This document shows, one piece after another, positions 39,003 to 47,847 of a stretch of DNA of 49,538 nt (positions are counted from its first letter, which is position 1; the number at the start of each line of letters is the position of its first letter). Source of the DNA: a virus; IMG/VR virus record IMGVR_UViG_3300047564_002259, positions 1 to 49,538 of that record; one strand, written 5' to 3'. A program made the translations under genes and the position numbers. The notes beneath the pieces were generated by a model. That model saw only the letters and a list, made by a program, of their open reading frames with translations. It was not told the origin of the DNA and searched no databases.

Positions 39003-40388
39003 TCACATAAGGTTAGCAACCTTAACTCTTCTGTAGTAAACGTTAGCGTTGGTGGTAAGAGCACCTACACCAGCGTCAATACCCTGAGCGAATGGGTTAG
39101 CAACCATACCATAACGAGTCTTAAATCCGATCTTGGGCTGGAAGGTGTTCTCTCCAACTGCACGAACCATCTGCAGAGGAACATATGGGCAGTAGAAAAT
39201 ACCTGCATCATATGGGCTAGAACCCTTATATCCAACAACGTAGAACTGGTTAGCAGCAACGTTTGCAGAATATGGATCAATATAAACGCGATACTTACCT
39301 TGGAGAACACCAGCAAAGGTGTTACCAGTGTCATCAACGTTCAGGTTAGCGTTGAGAGCTGGGGTGTAATCGAGAACACCAGCCATTGCAAGTGCTGAAG
39401 CAACGTCAGCAGAGCAAAGGATAGTGTTGCCCTTTCCTCTACGAGTTTGCTGTGCAATTGCGTTTGCATCACGCTCGATTTGGAAAATAAGACCCTTGAA
39501 CTTCTCAACAGACCAACGACCGTTAGAGTCAACGTCGAGGTCAAAAGTTCCTGCGGTAGCAGTATTTACTTGAGCACCAGGCTTAGCAACCTTATAGATT
39601 GTTCTGATAACTTCACGGTTAATTTCAGCAAGAATTTCAGTGCTGAGGATGTTAGCAAGCTCAGCTTCTGCATTCAGACCATGAATTGCTTTCAGATCCT
39701 GAGCAAGCTCAAGGCTGTATTCTGCTTTCAGAGCACGACTCTTAGCAGTAACAGTAACCTTCTCGATTGAGAAAGCCATCTGGTTGAACTGATCAGATTC
39801 GCCAAGCGATTCTGCATTGTCAGTTCTCATACCCTGACCAACATTATATGCTTGTTGGTTGGCGTTGGTAGCATCAAGGATTGAAGGGTTGCTGCCAGCT
39901 TGTGCAGTAGTACCCATACCAACAGTGCCATTTGTCCATCCTTCGGTTTGATCGAACGATGCACTCTGACCAGAGAATGCCGAATCTACTTCATTGTAGA
40001 AGGTTTCGGTTCCAGACTGGTTGGTATAACGTGAACGCATTGCGAAGATCAGTCCGGTAGGACCGTTCATTGGTTGAACGCCACAAAGATCGTAAGCGAT
40101 CAGATTGGGCATTGAGCGGCGAATTAAGGAAATTAGAACAGGGTCGAAACCTTGCATTGCGCCAGTTGAAGCACCACTTAGACCTGTACCAGATCCAGTT
40201 GAAGTACTGGTGAAGTTGGTTGGTGCCTCGTAAAGAAACTCACGCTCTTCGCGGAGTGCTCTCTCTTGGTTTTCGAGCAGAATAGCGGTTACAGCTCTAC
40301 GATGAGAATCTTTGATTGAATCAAGACCTTCATAGTCAAGGAGCGGTGCCCACTTCTCCTGCAGTTGTTCGGTATTGAACATTTGCAT
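39003..40388 (-). CDS. gp23: Major capsid protein, T4 gp23-like
   Basis: The 461-residue precursor of the head lattice protein. The ATG at 40388 has AGAGGT 8 nt upstream. The N-terminal 54 residues (MQMFNTEQLQEKWAPLLDYE...) are the scaffold-facing propeptide. EFLYE|APTNF fits cleavage by gp21 after Glu54 (LxE), somewhat shorter than the T4 propeptide (65). The HK97-type body includes LIAYDLCGVQPMNGPTGL and VEKVTVTAKSRALKAEYSLE, which are gp23 hallmarks. It lies after scaffold gp22. Confidence 0.97.
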   Translation of the reverse strand: MQMFNTEQLQEKWAPLLDYEGLDSIKDSHRRAVTAILLENQERALREEREFLYEAPTNFTSTSTGSGTGLSGASTGAMQGFDPVLISLIRRSMPNLIAYDLCGVQPMNGPTGLIFAMRSRYTNQSGTETFYNEVDSAFSGQSASFDQTEGWTNGTVGMGTTAQAGSNPSILDATNANQQAYNVGQGMRTDNAESLGESDQFNQMAFSIEKVTVTAKSRALKAEYSLELAQDLKAIHGLNAEAELANILSTEILAEINREVIRTIYKVAKPGAQVNTATAGTFDLDVDSNGRWSVEKFKGLIFQIERDANAIAQQTRRGKGNTILCSADVASALAMAGVLDYTPALNANLNVDDTGNTFAGVLQGKYRVYIDPYSANVAANQFYVVGYKGSSPYDAGIFYCPYVPLQMVRAVGENTFQPKIGFKTRYGMVANPFAQGIDAGVGALTTNANVYYRRVKVANLM

Positions 40389-40435
40389 TTGATTTTACCT
40401 CTTTAAAAATTTAAGTTTGACCTATGATTTAAAAA

Positions 40436-41608
40436 TCACTTTTTAGAAGCTCTGCTGAGAACTGATAGATATGCCCCCATTGAACCCTCAATTGGTTGAG
40501 GATTTAATGTAGTTTCCTCAGAAAGATTTTCAGCAGTATTTCTTTGAGTACCAGCAGTTCTGGTTGGGAAATATGATTCCCTTAGAGTTACTAGTTTCTC
40601 ACGATAGTTCTCTTCACCATCAAACTCAACATTTTCAGCAAGAGAAGCGAGTTTGTCCTTCTGAGAAAGTGCAAGACCCTCAGCGACATCTGCAAAGATT
40701 ACATCAGCAACAGACTCTGCTAATCTTCTATTTAGAGCAACGTTTCTTTCGATTTGCTCGTTGAGTTTTTCTTCCATTTCATCAAGTTTATCTACCATAC
40801 TCTCGATTACATCATATCTATCTTCAGGGATTGTTACATAATGATCTTCAAAAAGTTGCTTCATTCCATTGAGGAATGACTCAGTCATTTCAGTCTTAAG
40901 ACCGTGCTCAACTGCAAGTGCATTCTCTTGAATCCACTCATCAGCAACATACTCAAGGTATGCATCAACACGATCAGTTAAACTTTCTTTAATATCTTGT
41001 AGTTCTTCTACAAGAGCAACAGCATATGATTCTTCAAGTTGCTCTTTGATTTCCGAAACTTTTGAGCGAATTGCTGCTTCAAAAATAGTGCGTGCTTTCT
41101 CTTGGAATTCCTCGGAAAGATCTTCACCGGCAAGAAGAGCATTTACATCTTCTTCGATGTCAAAGTTTTCTTTAACTTCTTTCTCATCCTCTTCATCCTC
41201 ATCCTCTTCCTCCTCATCCTCTTCCTCTTCTTCTTTCTTTTTAGCTTCTGCTACAACCTCTTCCCCATCCTCAGAAACTTCATCTTCAGAAACTTCGTCT
41301 TCGACAAGTTCATCTTCGTCTTCGACTTCTTCTTTAGCAAGAGTATGCATTGGTTCAGCAGCAGATGCCTTAGCATTAACAACATCTCTTACTTGAGCAA
41401 GAGTTGCTCCAGGAGTTTTTAATTCTGCTGAAGAATCATCTGGACGATAATTTTCTGGAGTAGGACCACCTAAATCTTCCCAACCACCAGTTTGTCCTGG
41501 AGTAGCAACTCCAGAAGCATTTTGGGCAATGTTATGCATTGGTTCGGCAGGTGCAGCCCCTTTGGTTACTACGTTTTCCATTTCTTGTAAATTTCTACCA
41601 ACGGACAT
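40436..41608 (-). CDS. gp22: Prohead scaffolding core protein, T4 gp22-like
   Basis: A 390-residue scaffold protein, longer than T4 gp22 (269). Residues 1-92 contain two copies of AEPMH[NT][IL]A (residues 21-28 and 84-91). Residues 93-148 are an extremely acidic run (EEEEEDEEEEDEDEEDEKE). The C-terminal two thirds is helical coiled coil (EIKEQLEESYAVALVEEL, MVDKLDEMEEKLNEQIERN), which forms the prohead core and is degraded by gp21. It lies between gp21 and gp23 as in T4, with a late promoter upstream. Confidence 0.9.
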   Translation of the reverse strand: MSVGRNLQEMENVVTKGAAPAEPMHNIAQNASGVATPGQTGGWEDLGGPTPENYRPDDSSAELKTPGATLAQVRDVVNAKASAAEPMHTLAKEEVEDEDELVEDEVSEDEVSEDGEEVVAEAKKKEEEEEDEEEEDEDEEDEKEVKENFDIEEDVNALLAGEDLSEEFQEKARTIFEAAIRSKVSEIKEQLEESYAVALVEELQDIKESLTDRVDAYLEYVADEWIQENALAVEHGLKTEMTESFLNGMKQLFEDHYVTIPEDRYDVIESMVDKLDEMEEKLNEQIERNVALNRRLAESVADVIFADVAEGLALSQKDKLASLAENVEFDGEENYREKLVTLRESYFPTRTAGTQRNTAENLSEETTLNPQPIEGSMGAYLSVLSRASKK

Positions 41609-41640
41609 TTGTTTTAGATTGTGAATATTTAATCTATATT

Positions 41641-41648
41641 TATTTATA
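41641..41648 (-). promoter_or_regulatory. T4-type late promoter TATAAATA
   Basis: Exact match just after the gp21 stop, 32 nt before the gp22 ATG. It probably drives gp22 and gp23. Confidence 0.85.
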
Positions 41649-41650
41649 AA

Positions 41651-42301
41651 TTATAGATTTGAAAGAAATTCTTGGAACAATTGAACTTTATGTTCTTGAA
41701 GAATTCTTTCATCAACTAGAGTATTAATTCTACGCTTTGTTGACTCTACAAATTGCTCACGGAGAATTCCGCCATCCCAAATCCATTCCTTTCCTTCCAT
41801 AATTCCCTGAACAAATGCATCAGGAGCAGAAGGATCGGCAACAATATCAGCAGCAGTTGCTAACATAAAATCTTCACCAACGATCTTATGACCTTCATTG
41901 GTTATTTTAAGTGAGCCTACACCACGAGAAGAAACACCAAGACAAACTCCTTCACTGATAAGAGATTTTGCAATCTTACCCATTGGTGTTTCAAGAAGTT
42001 TTGCTTTTCCAATAAAGTTGTTACCATCTCTATAAAGCTCACAAATTTTATGTGAAACACGATCAAGATTTACGGTAGGTCCATCAGGGTGTCCAAGTTC
42101 TCCAAGAGCACGACCTTTTACAACAAAATTTTCATTATAACGATTTACTTCTCTTTCCATAACAGAAAGAGGATACATTCTACCATTTCTGTTAACTTGT
42201 TCTGCTTGCAAGAAAATGCCTTTGATATAGCACTGTTTATTAGTGCCTTTACCTTCGGTAATAAATTCTACTTTTTGAATTTCTTCTGTGATGAGTTTCA
42301 T
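41651..42301 (-). CDS. gp21: Prohead core protease, T4 gp21-like
   Basis: The 216-residue serine protease that matures the prohead by cutting after (L/I)xE. The family motif GELGHPDGPTVNLDRVSHK carries His71 and Asp residues, and LGVSSRGVGS at 121-130 holds the likely nucleophile Ser. It is close to the T4 length (212). It is central to the idea that several late proteins here carry cleavable leaders. It overlaps no neighbour but is 2 nt from the 42304 gene. Confidence 0.95.
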   Translation of the reverse strand: MKLITEEIQKVEFITEGKGTNKQCYIKGIFLQAEQVNRNGRMYPLSVMEREVNRYNENFVVKGRALGELGHPDGPTVNLDRVSHKICELYRDGNNFIGKAKLLETPMGKIAKSLISEGVCLGVSSRGVGSLKITNEGHKIVGEDFMLATAADIVADPSAPDAFVQGIMEGKEWIWDGGILREQFVESTKRRINTLVDERILQEHKVQLFQEFLSNL

Positions 42302-42303
42302 TT

Positions 42304-42831
42304 TTATTCGGAAACTAATTGAACTACTTCTGATATACTTATACTTGTTGCAGTGCTTGCTGCAAGTGCAGCAACTTTTACACTTCTAGATACTGTTGCA
42401 CCAGTTACTGTAATGACACCAACTACCGATGAGGTATTTGCTGCGATTGTTATTGAAGAATCAGTTGCGGATGTAATTTCTTGGTGAACTGTATTAATTC
42501 CAGAAGGTTGTGCATTTTCAATGGTAACATAATCACCAATCAAGAAAGGATTTCCTGCATTGTTTGAAAAAGTAATTACTGTGCTTGTTCCAGTTGTAAT
42601 TCCAGAAATTTGTTGCCTAGCAATTCTTTCTTTTATAACTTCAGCATTATATGGCGGTATATGAAAAGAATCTGATGTTACTGTAGGATTTGAACCAATA
42701 TCTACATAAACTGATGTTAATCCTGTAGAAACTCTAATATATCCACTTTTTAATGCAATAGGATTACTAGTCGCAGCTACAGATACTGTGGGAGAAATTG
42801 CACCTACATTTTGAACTATTTTAATTGCCAT
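42304..42831 (-). CDS. Beta-rich protein between gp20 and gp21, structural, probable
   Basis: A 175-residue Ser/Thr/Val/Ile-rich protein (MAIKIVQNVGAISPTVSVAA). It has two beta modules: SGYIRVSTGLTSVYVDIGSN and TVITFSNNAGNPFLIGDYVT. The latter pattern, ending SSITIAANTSS, resembles the repeats in the 8513 protein. Its ATG overlaps the stop of the small prohead core gene. Its place among head-assembly genes suggests a head decoration or accessory protein. Not recognised beyond that. Confidence 0.65.
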   Translation of the reverse strand: MAIKIVQNVGAISPTVSVAATSNPIALKSGYIRVSTGLTSVYVDIGSNPTVTSDSFHIPPYNAEVIKERIARQQISGITTGTSTVITFSNNAGNPFLIGDYVTIENAQPSGINTVHQEITSATDSSITIAANTSSVVGVITVTGATVSRSVKVAALAASTATSISISEVVQLVSE

Positions 42832-42998
42832 TATTCAGCATCTCCTTCGTTTGAATTATCTCCAAACATAATATTTGCAACCTCTGGACGAAGATAATTA
42901 ATTCTATCTGCCGCTTTAGCAAATAAAATATTTTTAATGCCGTCAGAAATTTCTGAGGCACTACTGTCAGTTGCAATCAAATCGATAAGATCTTCCAT
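42831..42998 (-). CDS. Small prohead core protein, gp67/gp68-like, probable
   Basis: A 55-residue protein (MEDLIDLIATDSSASEISDG), helical and acidic, with DRINYLRPEVANIMFG near the end. It has the position (just after portal gp20) and character of the T4 small prohead core proteins gp67 and gp68, but it is shorter than both. It is coupled to the next gene (TAATG). A late promoter lies 24 nt upstream. Confidence 0.6.
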   Translation of the reverse strand: MEDLIDLIATDSSASEISDGIKNILFAKAADRINYLRPEVANIMFGDNSNEGDAE

Positions 42999-43022
42999 AA
43001 ATTATTTTTACAAATATGAAAC

Positions 43023-43030
43023 TATTTATA
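43023..43030 (-). promoter_or_regulatory. T4-type late promoter TATAAATA
   Basis: Exact match overlapping the gp20 stop, 24 nt before the ATG at 42998. It drives the prohead core and protease genes. Confidence 0.85.
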
Positions 43031-44723
43031 TTTTGCCACCTTTAGGTTCTGGCAACTCTACTTGAGATACATCTACAGATGGTTCTATAGGAACTTCTCC
43101 ACCAGCACCTTGCTCTATTGCTTGACCTGCACCTTCTCCACCACCGGGAGGTAATGGATTACCCATTTCATCTACTGGGGCATTTGGATCTGGAAGTATT
43201 CCTTTTGAAATTTCATCTTCAATTTGCCCATCAATGTCAATGATTTCAGAGTCAGTTTGGCGAAGAATTTTCTTACGAACGTATTCAGTTGAAAAATATT
43301 TTCCAATGTATGGTTCAGCAGTTGTCAAAAGCGTCAATCGGTTTGTAAGAATTTCTGCTTCTTTAAGTTCAGAAAAATGATTATCATACAGAAAATCATA
43401 TTGAATATGATCTTCCATTTTTTCCCAATCATCTGGAGAAACAATATTCTTCAAAATAAGTTGAGTTCTTAACATATCGTTAAACATCAACGCAAATCTT
43501 TTTCTAAGTCTCCCAACAAATTTGGAAAATTTTAATTCATCTCTTAGAATTTCTGACGATCTTCCAAGATTAAATCCATCTCCACCACCAGCAATTCTTG
43601 TTTCAGGAACACCTAATGCACGATATAATTTTTTTTGAAAATATTCAATATCAGCAAGTTCTCCTAGATTTTGACCTCCTGGGAGAGTTGTGATCTCTGT
43701 TCCTCTACCACCCTCTCTTCTGGGCAGCCAAAAATCTTCAAGCATAGACATATATTTTCTATCATCACGAATTTCTCCAGTATTTGCGTCATAAACTAAT
43801 TTGTTACGATAACGACTCATAACTTCTTTCAAATATTGTTCTGCCTTTACTTTAGGTAGATTTCCAACATCAATGTAAAAAATACGACGCTCTGGTGCTC
43901 TAGATAATCTATAAATTACAAGAGAGTCTTCAATCATTCTTAATTGATTGAGAGCTTTAATTGCCTTGTGGAGATATGAAAGGACCGTTCCTTTATTTCT
44001 ATCAACTAATCCGGAAGTGCAATATGTTATAGAGTCTTTAGCAATCTTAATGGAACCTTTTGAAGAACCACTCAAAGAACCCATTGGATAATTTGGTGCT
44101 GGTGAGTAAATAAAATACTCTTCAATTTCCGAATAAGATAAATCTGTATTTGTCGAATTAATATTATTTGGTAGTTTACTTCCAATGATATTATTACCCT
44201 TATCGTTCGACCTAATTTCTTGTCGAACGTGTTTCATTTTCATTGGATCAATATATCTCAACTCCTTTATCCCTTCTTCAGGTTTTTTAGTGTCAATTAC
44301 CTTTAGATAGTATAACCTTCCATCAATATACCAATTTCTAAAAATTTCGTGCGATTTTCTATCAAAGTCTAACATTTCTTTGATAGATCTAAACTCATTT
44401 CTAATAATTGTTTTGAGTTTTTCACTAGCATTTAAATTAGTTAATTCAATTTCAACAGGAGAGTCATATAAGTCACTTACAATTGCTTCATTTACAACGT
44501 CTTCAATTGCACCATCACACTCTGGGTGTAAAGCCATTTCACGGTAGCGGCGCATTAAATCAAACTCAGTTCTATAGACACCTTCAATATCTACATATTG
44601 TCCATAAAATCCAGATTGAATATAATAATCAACCCCGTCCTCATCTGATGGTGGAACGGGGGAAATTATAGATTTGGATTTTTCTTCTTTATTTTCAATC
44701 GAAAAACCAAAGAGTCTCGCCAT
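43026..44723 (-). CDS. gp20: Portal vertex protein, T4 gp20-like
   Basis: The 565-residue portal, a ring at the head-tail vertex through which DNA is packaged and which starts prohead assembly. MRRYREMALHPECDGAIEDVVNEAIV and DFWLPRREGGRGTEITTLPGG contain conserved gp20 blocks used in cyanophage surveys, as does PETRIAGGGDGFNLGRSSEI. It is longer than T4 (524), with a Pro/Gly/Glu-rich C-terminal tail (about 40 residues). A late promoter variant lies upstream. Confidence 0.96.
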   Translation of the reverse strand: MARLFGFSIENKEEKSKSIISPVPPSDEDGVDYYIQSGFYGQYVDIEGVYRTEFDLMRRYREMALHPECDGAIEDVVNEAIVSDLYDSPVEIELTNLNASEKLKTIIRNEFRSIKEMLDFDRKSHEIFRNWYIDGRLYYLKVIDTKKPEEGIKELRYIDPMKMKHVRQEIRSNDKGNNIIGSKLPNNINSTNTDLSYSEIEEYFIYSPAPNYPMGSLSGSSKGSIKIAKDSITYCTSGLVDRNKGTVLSYLHKAIKALNQLRMIEDSLVIYRLSRAPERRIFYIDVGNLPKVKAEQYLKEVMSRYRNKLVYDANTGEIRDDRKYMSMLEDFWLPRREGGRGTEITTLPGGQNLGELADIEYFQKKLYRALGVPETRIAGGGDGFNLGRSSEILRDELKFSKFVGRLRKRFALMFNDMLRTQLILKNIVSPDDWEKMEDHIQYDFLYDNHFSELKEAEILTNRLTLLTTAEPYIGKYFSTEYVRKKILRQTDSEIIDIDGQIEDEISKGILPDPNAPVDEMGNPLPPGGGEGAGQAIEQGAGGEVPIEPSVDVSQVELPEPKGGKI

Positions 44724-44751
44724 TTTATAATTCTAGTTTGTTATGATATAT

Positions 44752-44759
44752 TATTTAGT
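44752..44759 (-). promoter_or_regulatory. Late promoter variant ACTAAATA
   Basis: Overlaps the gp19 stop and lies 28 nt before the gp20 ATG. Confidence 0.5.
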
Positions 44760-45345
44760 TAATGTCTGCACCACCAGCATTTGCAGCATTACCTTTAATC
44801 GCTTCCCACCAGTGAACTTGTAGTTCAACAGGAAACTCTTGAATACTTTCATTTCCATAATCAAGAGGAATACTTCCAACACTAGTTGGAAAAACATCAT
44901 AGAAATGATATGCTCTTAGAGTTTCTCCAGTACGATCTAATTGATAAACAAAAGCATCTGCTTGGTAAGCGGCTGGATCCGTAACACCTGTATTATCGGA
45001 AAGGCGATTAATTTTATTCATCCAATTTTCAAAAGCAGAACGAATTGAAAAATCGGTGTCATTAATGATTGTAATAGTCCAAGTTTCAAAAGTTCTATCT
45101 CCAGCAACTTTAAGAGTTCTACCTCTAAATGCAACTTCAATTGAAGATACATTTGATGCTGGAAGAGCAGCTGCTTTGACTAGAAATCTTGATTTGTCAA
45201 GAATTTCGGAATCAACTTTTGCAATGTCTGGAAATGAGAGAACAACTTCAAAAAGATTGCTTCTTGTACCTCCACCAGTTAGCTTACTTTTGAAGTCAGT
45301 AATCTTTCTTAAAGGTGGTGGATTGATTTGATTTCTGGTTGCCAT
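44755..45345 (-). CDS. gp19: Tail tube protein, T4 gp19-like
   Basis: A 196-residue protein forming the inner tail tube through which DNA passes. RSNLFEVVLSFPDI, VAFRGRTLKVAGDRTFETW and IINDTDFSIRSAFENWM are family hallmarks. It is longer than T4 gp19 (163), with a disordered N-terminal extension of about 25 residues. AGAGG lies upstream of the ATG. It follows gp18 by 19 nt and has no promoter of its own, so it is cotranscribed. Confidence 0.95.
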   Translation of the reverse strand: MATRNQINPPPLRKITDFKSKLTGGGTRSNLFEVVLSFPDIAKVDSEILDKSRFLVKAAALPASNVSSIEVAFRGRTLKVAGDRTFETWTITIINDTDFSIRSAFENWMNKINRLSDNTGVTDPAAYQADAFVYQLDRTGETLRAYHFYDVFPTSVGSIPLDYGNESIQEFPVELQVHWWEAIKGNAANAGGADIN

Positions 45346-45364
45346 AGTTCTTTAAACCTCTAAA

Positions 45365-47527
45365 TTAAAAGTTGCCGATTACTTCTTGGAAATCAACACC
45401 AGTCTTAGTGGCGATGAAGGTTAGACCGATAAAGTTAATCGATCTGGATGGTTTAATATAAATGTCAGCAACAAACTCATTAGCATCAATAACTGCTGCA
45501 GTGTTGTTTGTTTCGTCGCAAACCACAACATAATCAAAAATTCCTCTCTTTGCCTGAACATCACGAAGGAAAGGTTCAATTGTGTTTACAAAATTAGTTC
45601 TAGTAATCTCATCATTAAATTCGAAGAGTTGATCTTTTGCTGCTTGTGAAATTGCTTCCTCAAGGTATAAGAACAAACGACGAACATTAATTCGGTCAAA
45701 CGCCGATGATTTTCCATAACCTGTTCTATCACCAAATAGAATAATTCCAGCGCCAGGTGAGAAGATAACTGGATTAATTCTATTTGTATATAAACGATCT
45801 CTTTGAGATTTGGAAGGATTGTATGGAAGTTTTACTGCGTTTAAGATTGCTCCTCTTGCAGTTCCGGCTGGGGAGAACCAGGGGAAATTATTAATGTCGG
45901 TTCTAGCGCAAAGACCCGCAATATCACCATTCAATGGAACATATCTGAAGGTATTGCTAAATCTATCATACATATACTTATAACCGGAGTCAAATACTGC
46001 ATAAGTAGTTGATGCAACGGAAGCAAAGAAACTTAAAACATTCGTTGTTGTAGTTTCTGCAGAATTAATATTTACTGCTGTTTGTGATGATGTATCTGTC
46101 AATGCAGAACCTCTATAAGGTGAAATAAATGCAACTGCATCTTTCCTCAACTCCGCTACAGAAATAATTTTATTCGCAAGTTCTTGAGCAGTTTCTTTTG
46201 TATATGCTGCAGAACCCATTAATAAGAAATCAATCTGGAAGTTTTCAGTATTCTCGAATAAATCATATCCAGACTTCAGTGAAGTAAGAGTAGCAGTTAA
46301 TGCTCCAGTTGAAGTAATTCCAGTTTTTCCACCATAATTTAGACCATCATTTAATTTGTAGGTAGGAGCGCCTACAGAACCAAATATAATTCCTTCAGTT
46401 GCTTGATCCCACCCATTATCAGTTGTTAAATCAAACTCCCCAGCATCAAATCCAGTTGTCGTTAATCCTGTTGGAGCACCTCCACCAAATACATAAAGCG
46501 AATTCTCTGCCAGATACTTTCTCCAATAAGATGTAGAACCTACTGAATATTCTGCATCAGTTCCTTTAGAAAGATTTAGATGCTTTTCTAAAATTGTTCC
46601 AGCATTTCCTGTAACTGTTCCTAAGTCATCAATTACAACAACATGAACTTCATCAAATCTTGAACCTCTTGATTCTGCAAATGCTGAGGTTACTGGTTTT
46701 GGAGCGAGATTATTCCAATTAATAGTAGAATTTGTTAACGTAATTGTTTGTTGGTCAAACCAATCAGTTTCTGATGTGTAACTAGTTACTCCATAGGAAA
46801 CTGATTGTCCACTAGTATGAATTGCTACACTTCCAGTTTCAGTGAAACAATATACACCATTCTTCTGATAGTCAACATTAACTTCTGTTCCTTCTGCAGA
46901 AACTCTACTTAAAATCTTTACATCAATTAAACTTACACCAATTCCTGTAACAACTCCTTTTAAGAAATAATCTGTAAGTGCTAATCCAACTCCAGTAGTA
47001 GAGTCTATTTTTCCACTTAAAGATTGAGTTACTCCATATCCAACATAAATTCCTGTTGTAGTAATTCCACCAATAGTTTGATCTGCTTTACCATCAATGA
47101 TTGCAACCTTTATACCATTTGCCCAAGTTCCAGGATTTCTTGCAACAAAAGTTACATCAGGAATAATGTTTTCATCATAACCTAACTGATTATAATGATC
47201 TAAACTCTTTATTTTTACACTTGAAGCTGCTCCAACAAAAGCATTTTTTAGATCAGAGTCATCCGATCTAATTACTCTTAAATTTCCACCATAAGCAAGG
47301 TATGATGATGCAGTCAACCAAGTTTCATACTGCTTATCTGTTGTATAAGATTGTCCGAAAACTTGCAGTAAATCATTTTCATTTTCTACTAAGGTTGGCG
47401 AATCTACAGGGCCCTTAGCAAAAGGACCAACAATTGCTCCAGTAATATTTGCAGAGGGTCCAACTCTACCAATAGTTAGGTCAATTTCCTTTACTACAAT
47501 TCCAGGAGATGCTAAATTTAGCGGCAT
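45365..47527 (-). CDS. gp18: Contractile tail sheath protein, T4 gp18-like
   Basis: A 720-residue sheath subunit. The N-terminus MPLNLASPGIVVKEIDLTIG and the C-terminal core are typical, including FRYVPLNGDIAGLCARTD, NPVIFSPGAGIILFGDRTG and NVRRLFLYLEEAI, which form the tube-contacting and handshake regions. The central part (residues 150-300) is a variable beta-rich insertion with KIDSTTGVGLALTDYFLKG-like strands. It is somewhat longer than T4 (659). A late promoter variant and GGAG lie upstream. Confidence 0.96.
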   Translation of the reverse strand: MPLNLASPGIVVKEIDLTIGRVGPSANITGAIVGPFAKGPVDSPTLVENENDLLQVFGQSYTTDKQYETWLTASSYLAYGGNLRVIRSDDSDLKNAFVGAASSVKIKSLDHYNQLGYDENIIPDVTFVARNPGTWANGIKVAIIDGKADQTIGGITTTGIYVGYGVTQSLSGKIDSTTGVGLALTDYFLKGVVTGIGVSLIDVKILSRVSAEGTEVNVDYQKNGVYCFTETGSVAIHTSGQSVSYGVTSYTSETDWFDQQTITLTNSTINWNNLAPKPVTSAFAESRGSRFDEVHVVVIDDLGTVTGNAGTILEKHLNLSKGTDAEYSVGSTSYWRKYLAENSLYVFGGGAPTGLTTTGFDAGEFDLTTDNGWDQATEGIIFGSVGAPTYKLNDGLNYGGKTGITSTGALTATLTSLKSGYDLFENTENFQIDFLLMGSAAYTKETAQELANKIISVAELRKDAVAFISPYRGSALTDTSSQTAVNINSAETTTTNVLSFFASVASTTYAVFDSGYKYMYDRFSNTFRYVPLNGDIAGLCARTDINNFPWFSPAGTARGAILNAVKLPYNPSKSQRDRLYTNRINPVIFSPGAGIILFGDRTGYGKSSAFDRINVRRLFLYLEEAISQAAKDQLFEFNDEITRTNFVNTIEPFLRDVQAKRGIFDYVVVCDETNNTAAVIDANEFVADIYIKPSRSINFIGLTFIATKTGVDFQEVIGNF

Positions 47528-47561
47528 CTTTACTCTCCGTTATCCCGAATTATTCTAAAAG

Positions 47562-47569
47562 TATTTATT
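47562..47569 (-). promoter_or_regulatory. Late promoter variant AATAAATA
   Basis: Lies 34 nt before the gp18 ATG at 47527. One mismatch from TATAAATA. Confidence 0.5.
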
Positions 47570-47610
47570 AAAATGATTATTTTAAACGGGGAAACAATAC
47601 GTGAACAAAT

Positions 47611-47847
47611 TTACCAATCCGGATATTGCCATTCTGAAATAACTACACCCTTCTTGTTAGATCTATTTCTTATAATTCTTTTCATAGTACACTGTTTACA
47701 TTCATATGAATATGATGATGGATATCCTTTTCTATCCTTGTGAGTCAAATAGAAGTCATTAATAAGATCTTTAGTTTTTCCACAAACCCTACATTTTCTT
47801 TCAGTGAATAGTAAATGCTCCAGATCTATCTGATCTTCAAAGTCCAT
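47611..47847 (-). CDS. Small zinc-binding protein between gp17 and gp18
   Basis: A 78-residue protein (MDFEDQIDLEHLLFTERKCR). CRVC and CKQC pairs, about 30 residues apart, form a probable zinc ribbon, with KDRKGYPSSYSYECKQCTMK between and around them. This matches the zinc-binding part of endonuclease VII/HNH-type proteins, but no His-Asn-His catalytic core follows. The start at 47847 overlaps the gp17 stop (TAATG). It may be a remnant of a mobile endonuclease or a small DNA-binding protein. Confidence 0.65.
   Translation of the reverse strand: MDFEDQIDLEHLLFTERKCRVCGKTKDLINDFYLTHKDRKGYPSSYSYECKQCTMKRIIRNRSNKKGVVISEWQYPDW

Noticed and set aside
41046-41396. Plus-strand Ser-rich frame
   Set aside because: The serine runs are the antisense reading of the GAA/GAG repeats encoding the gp22 acidic segment.
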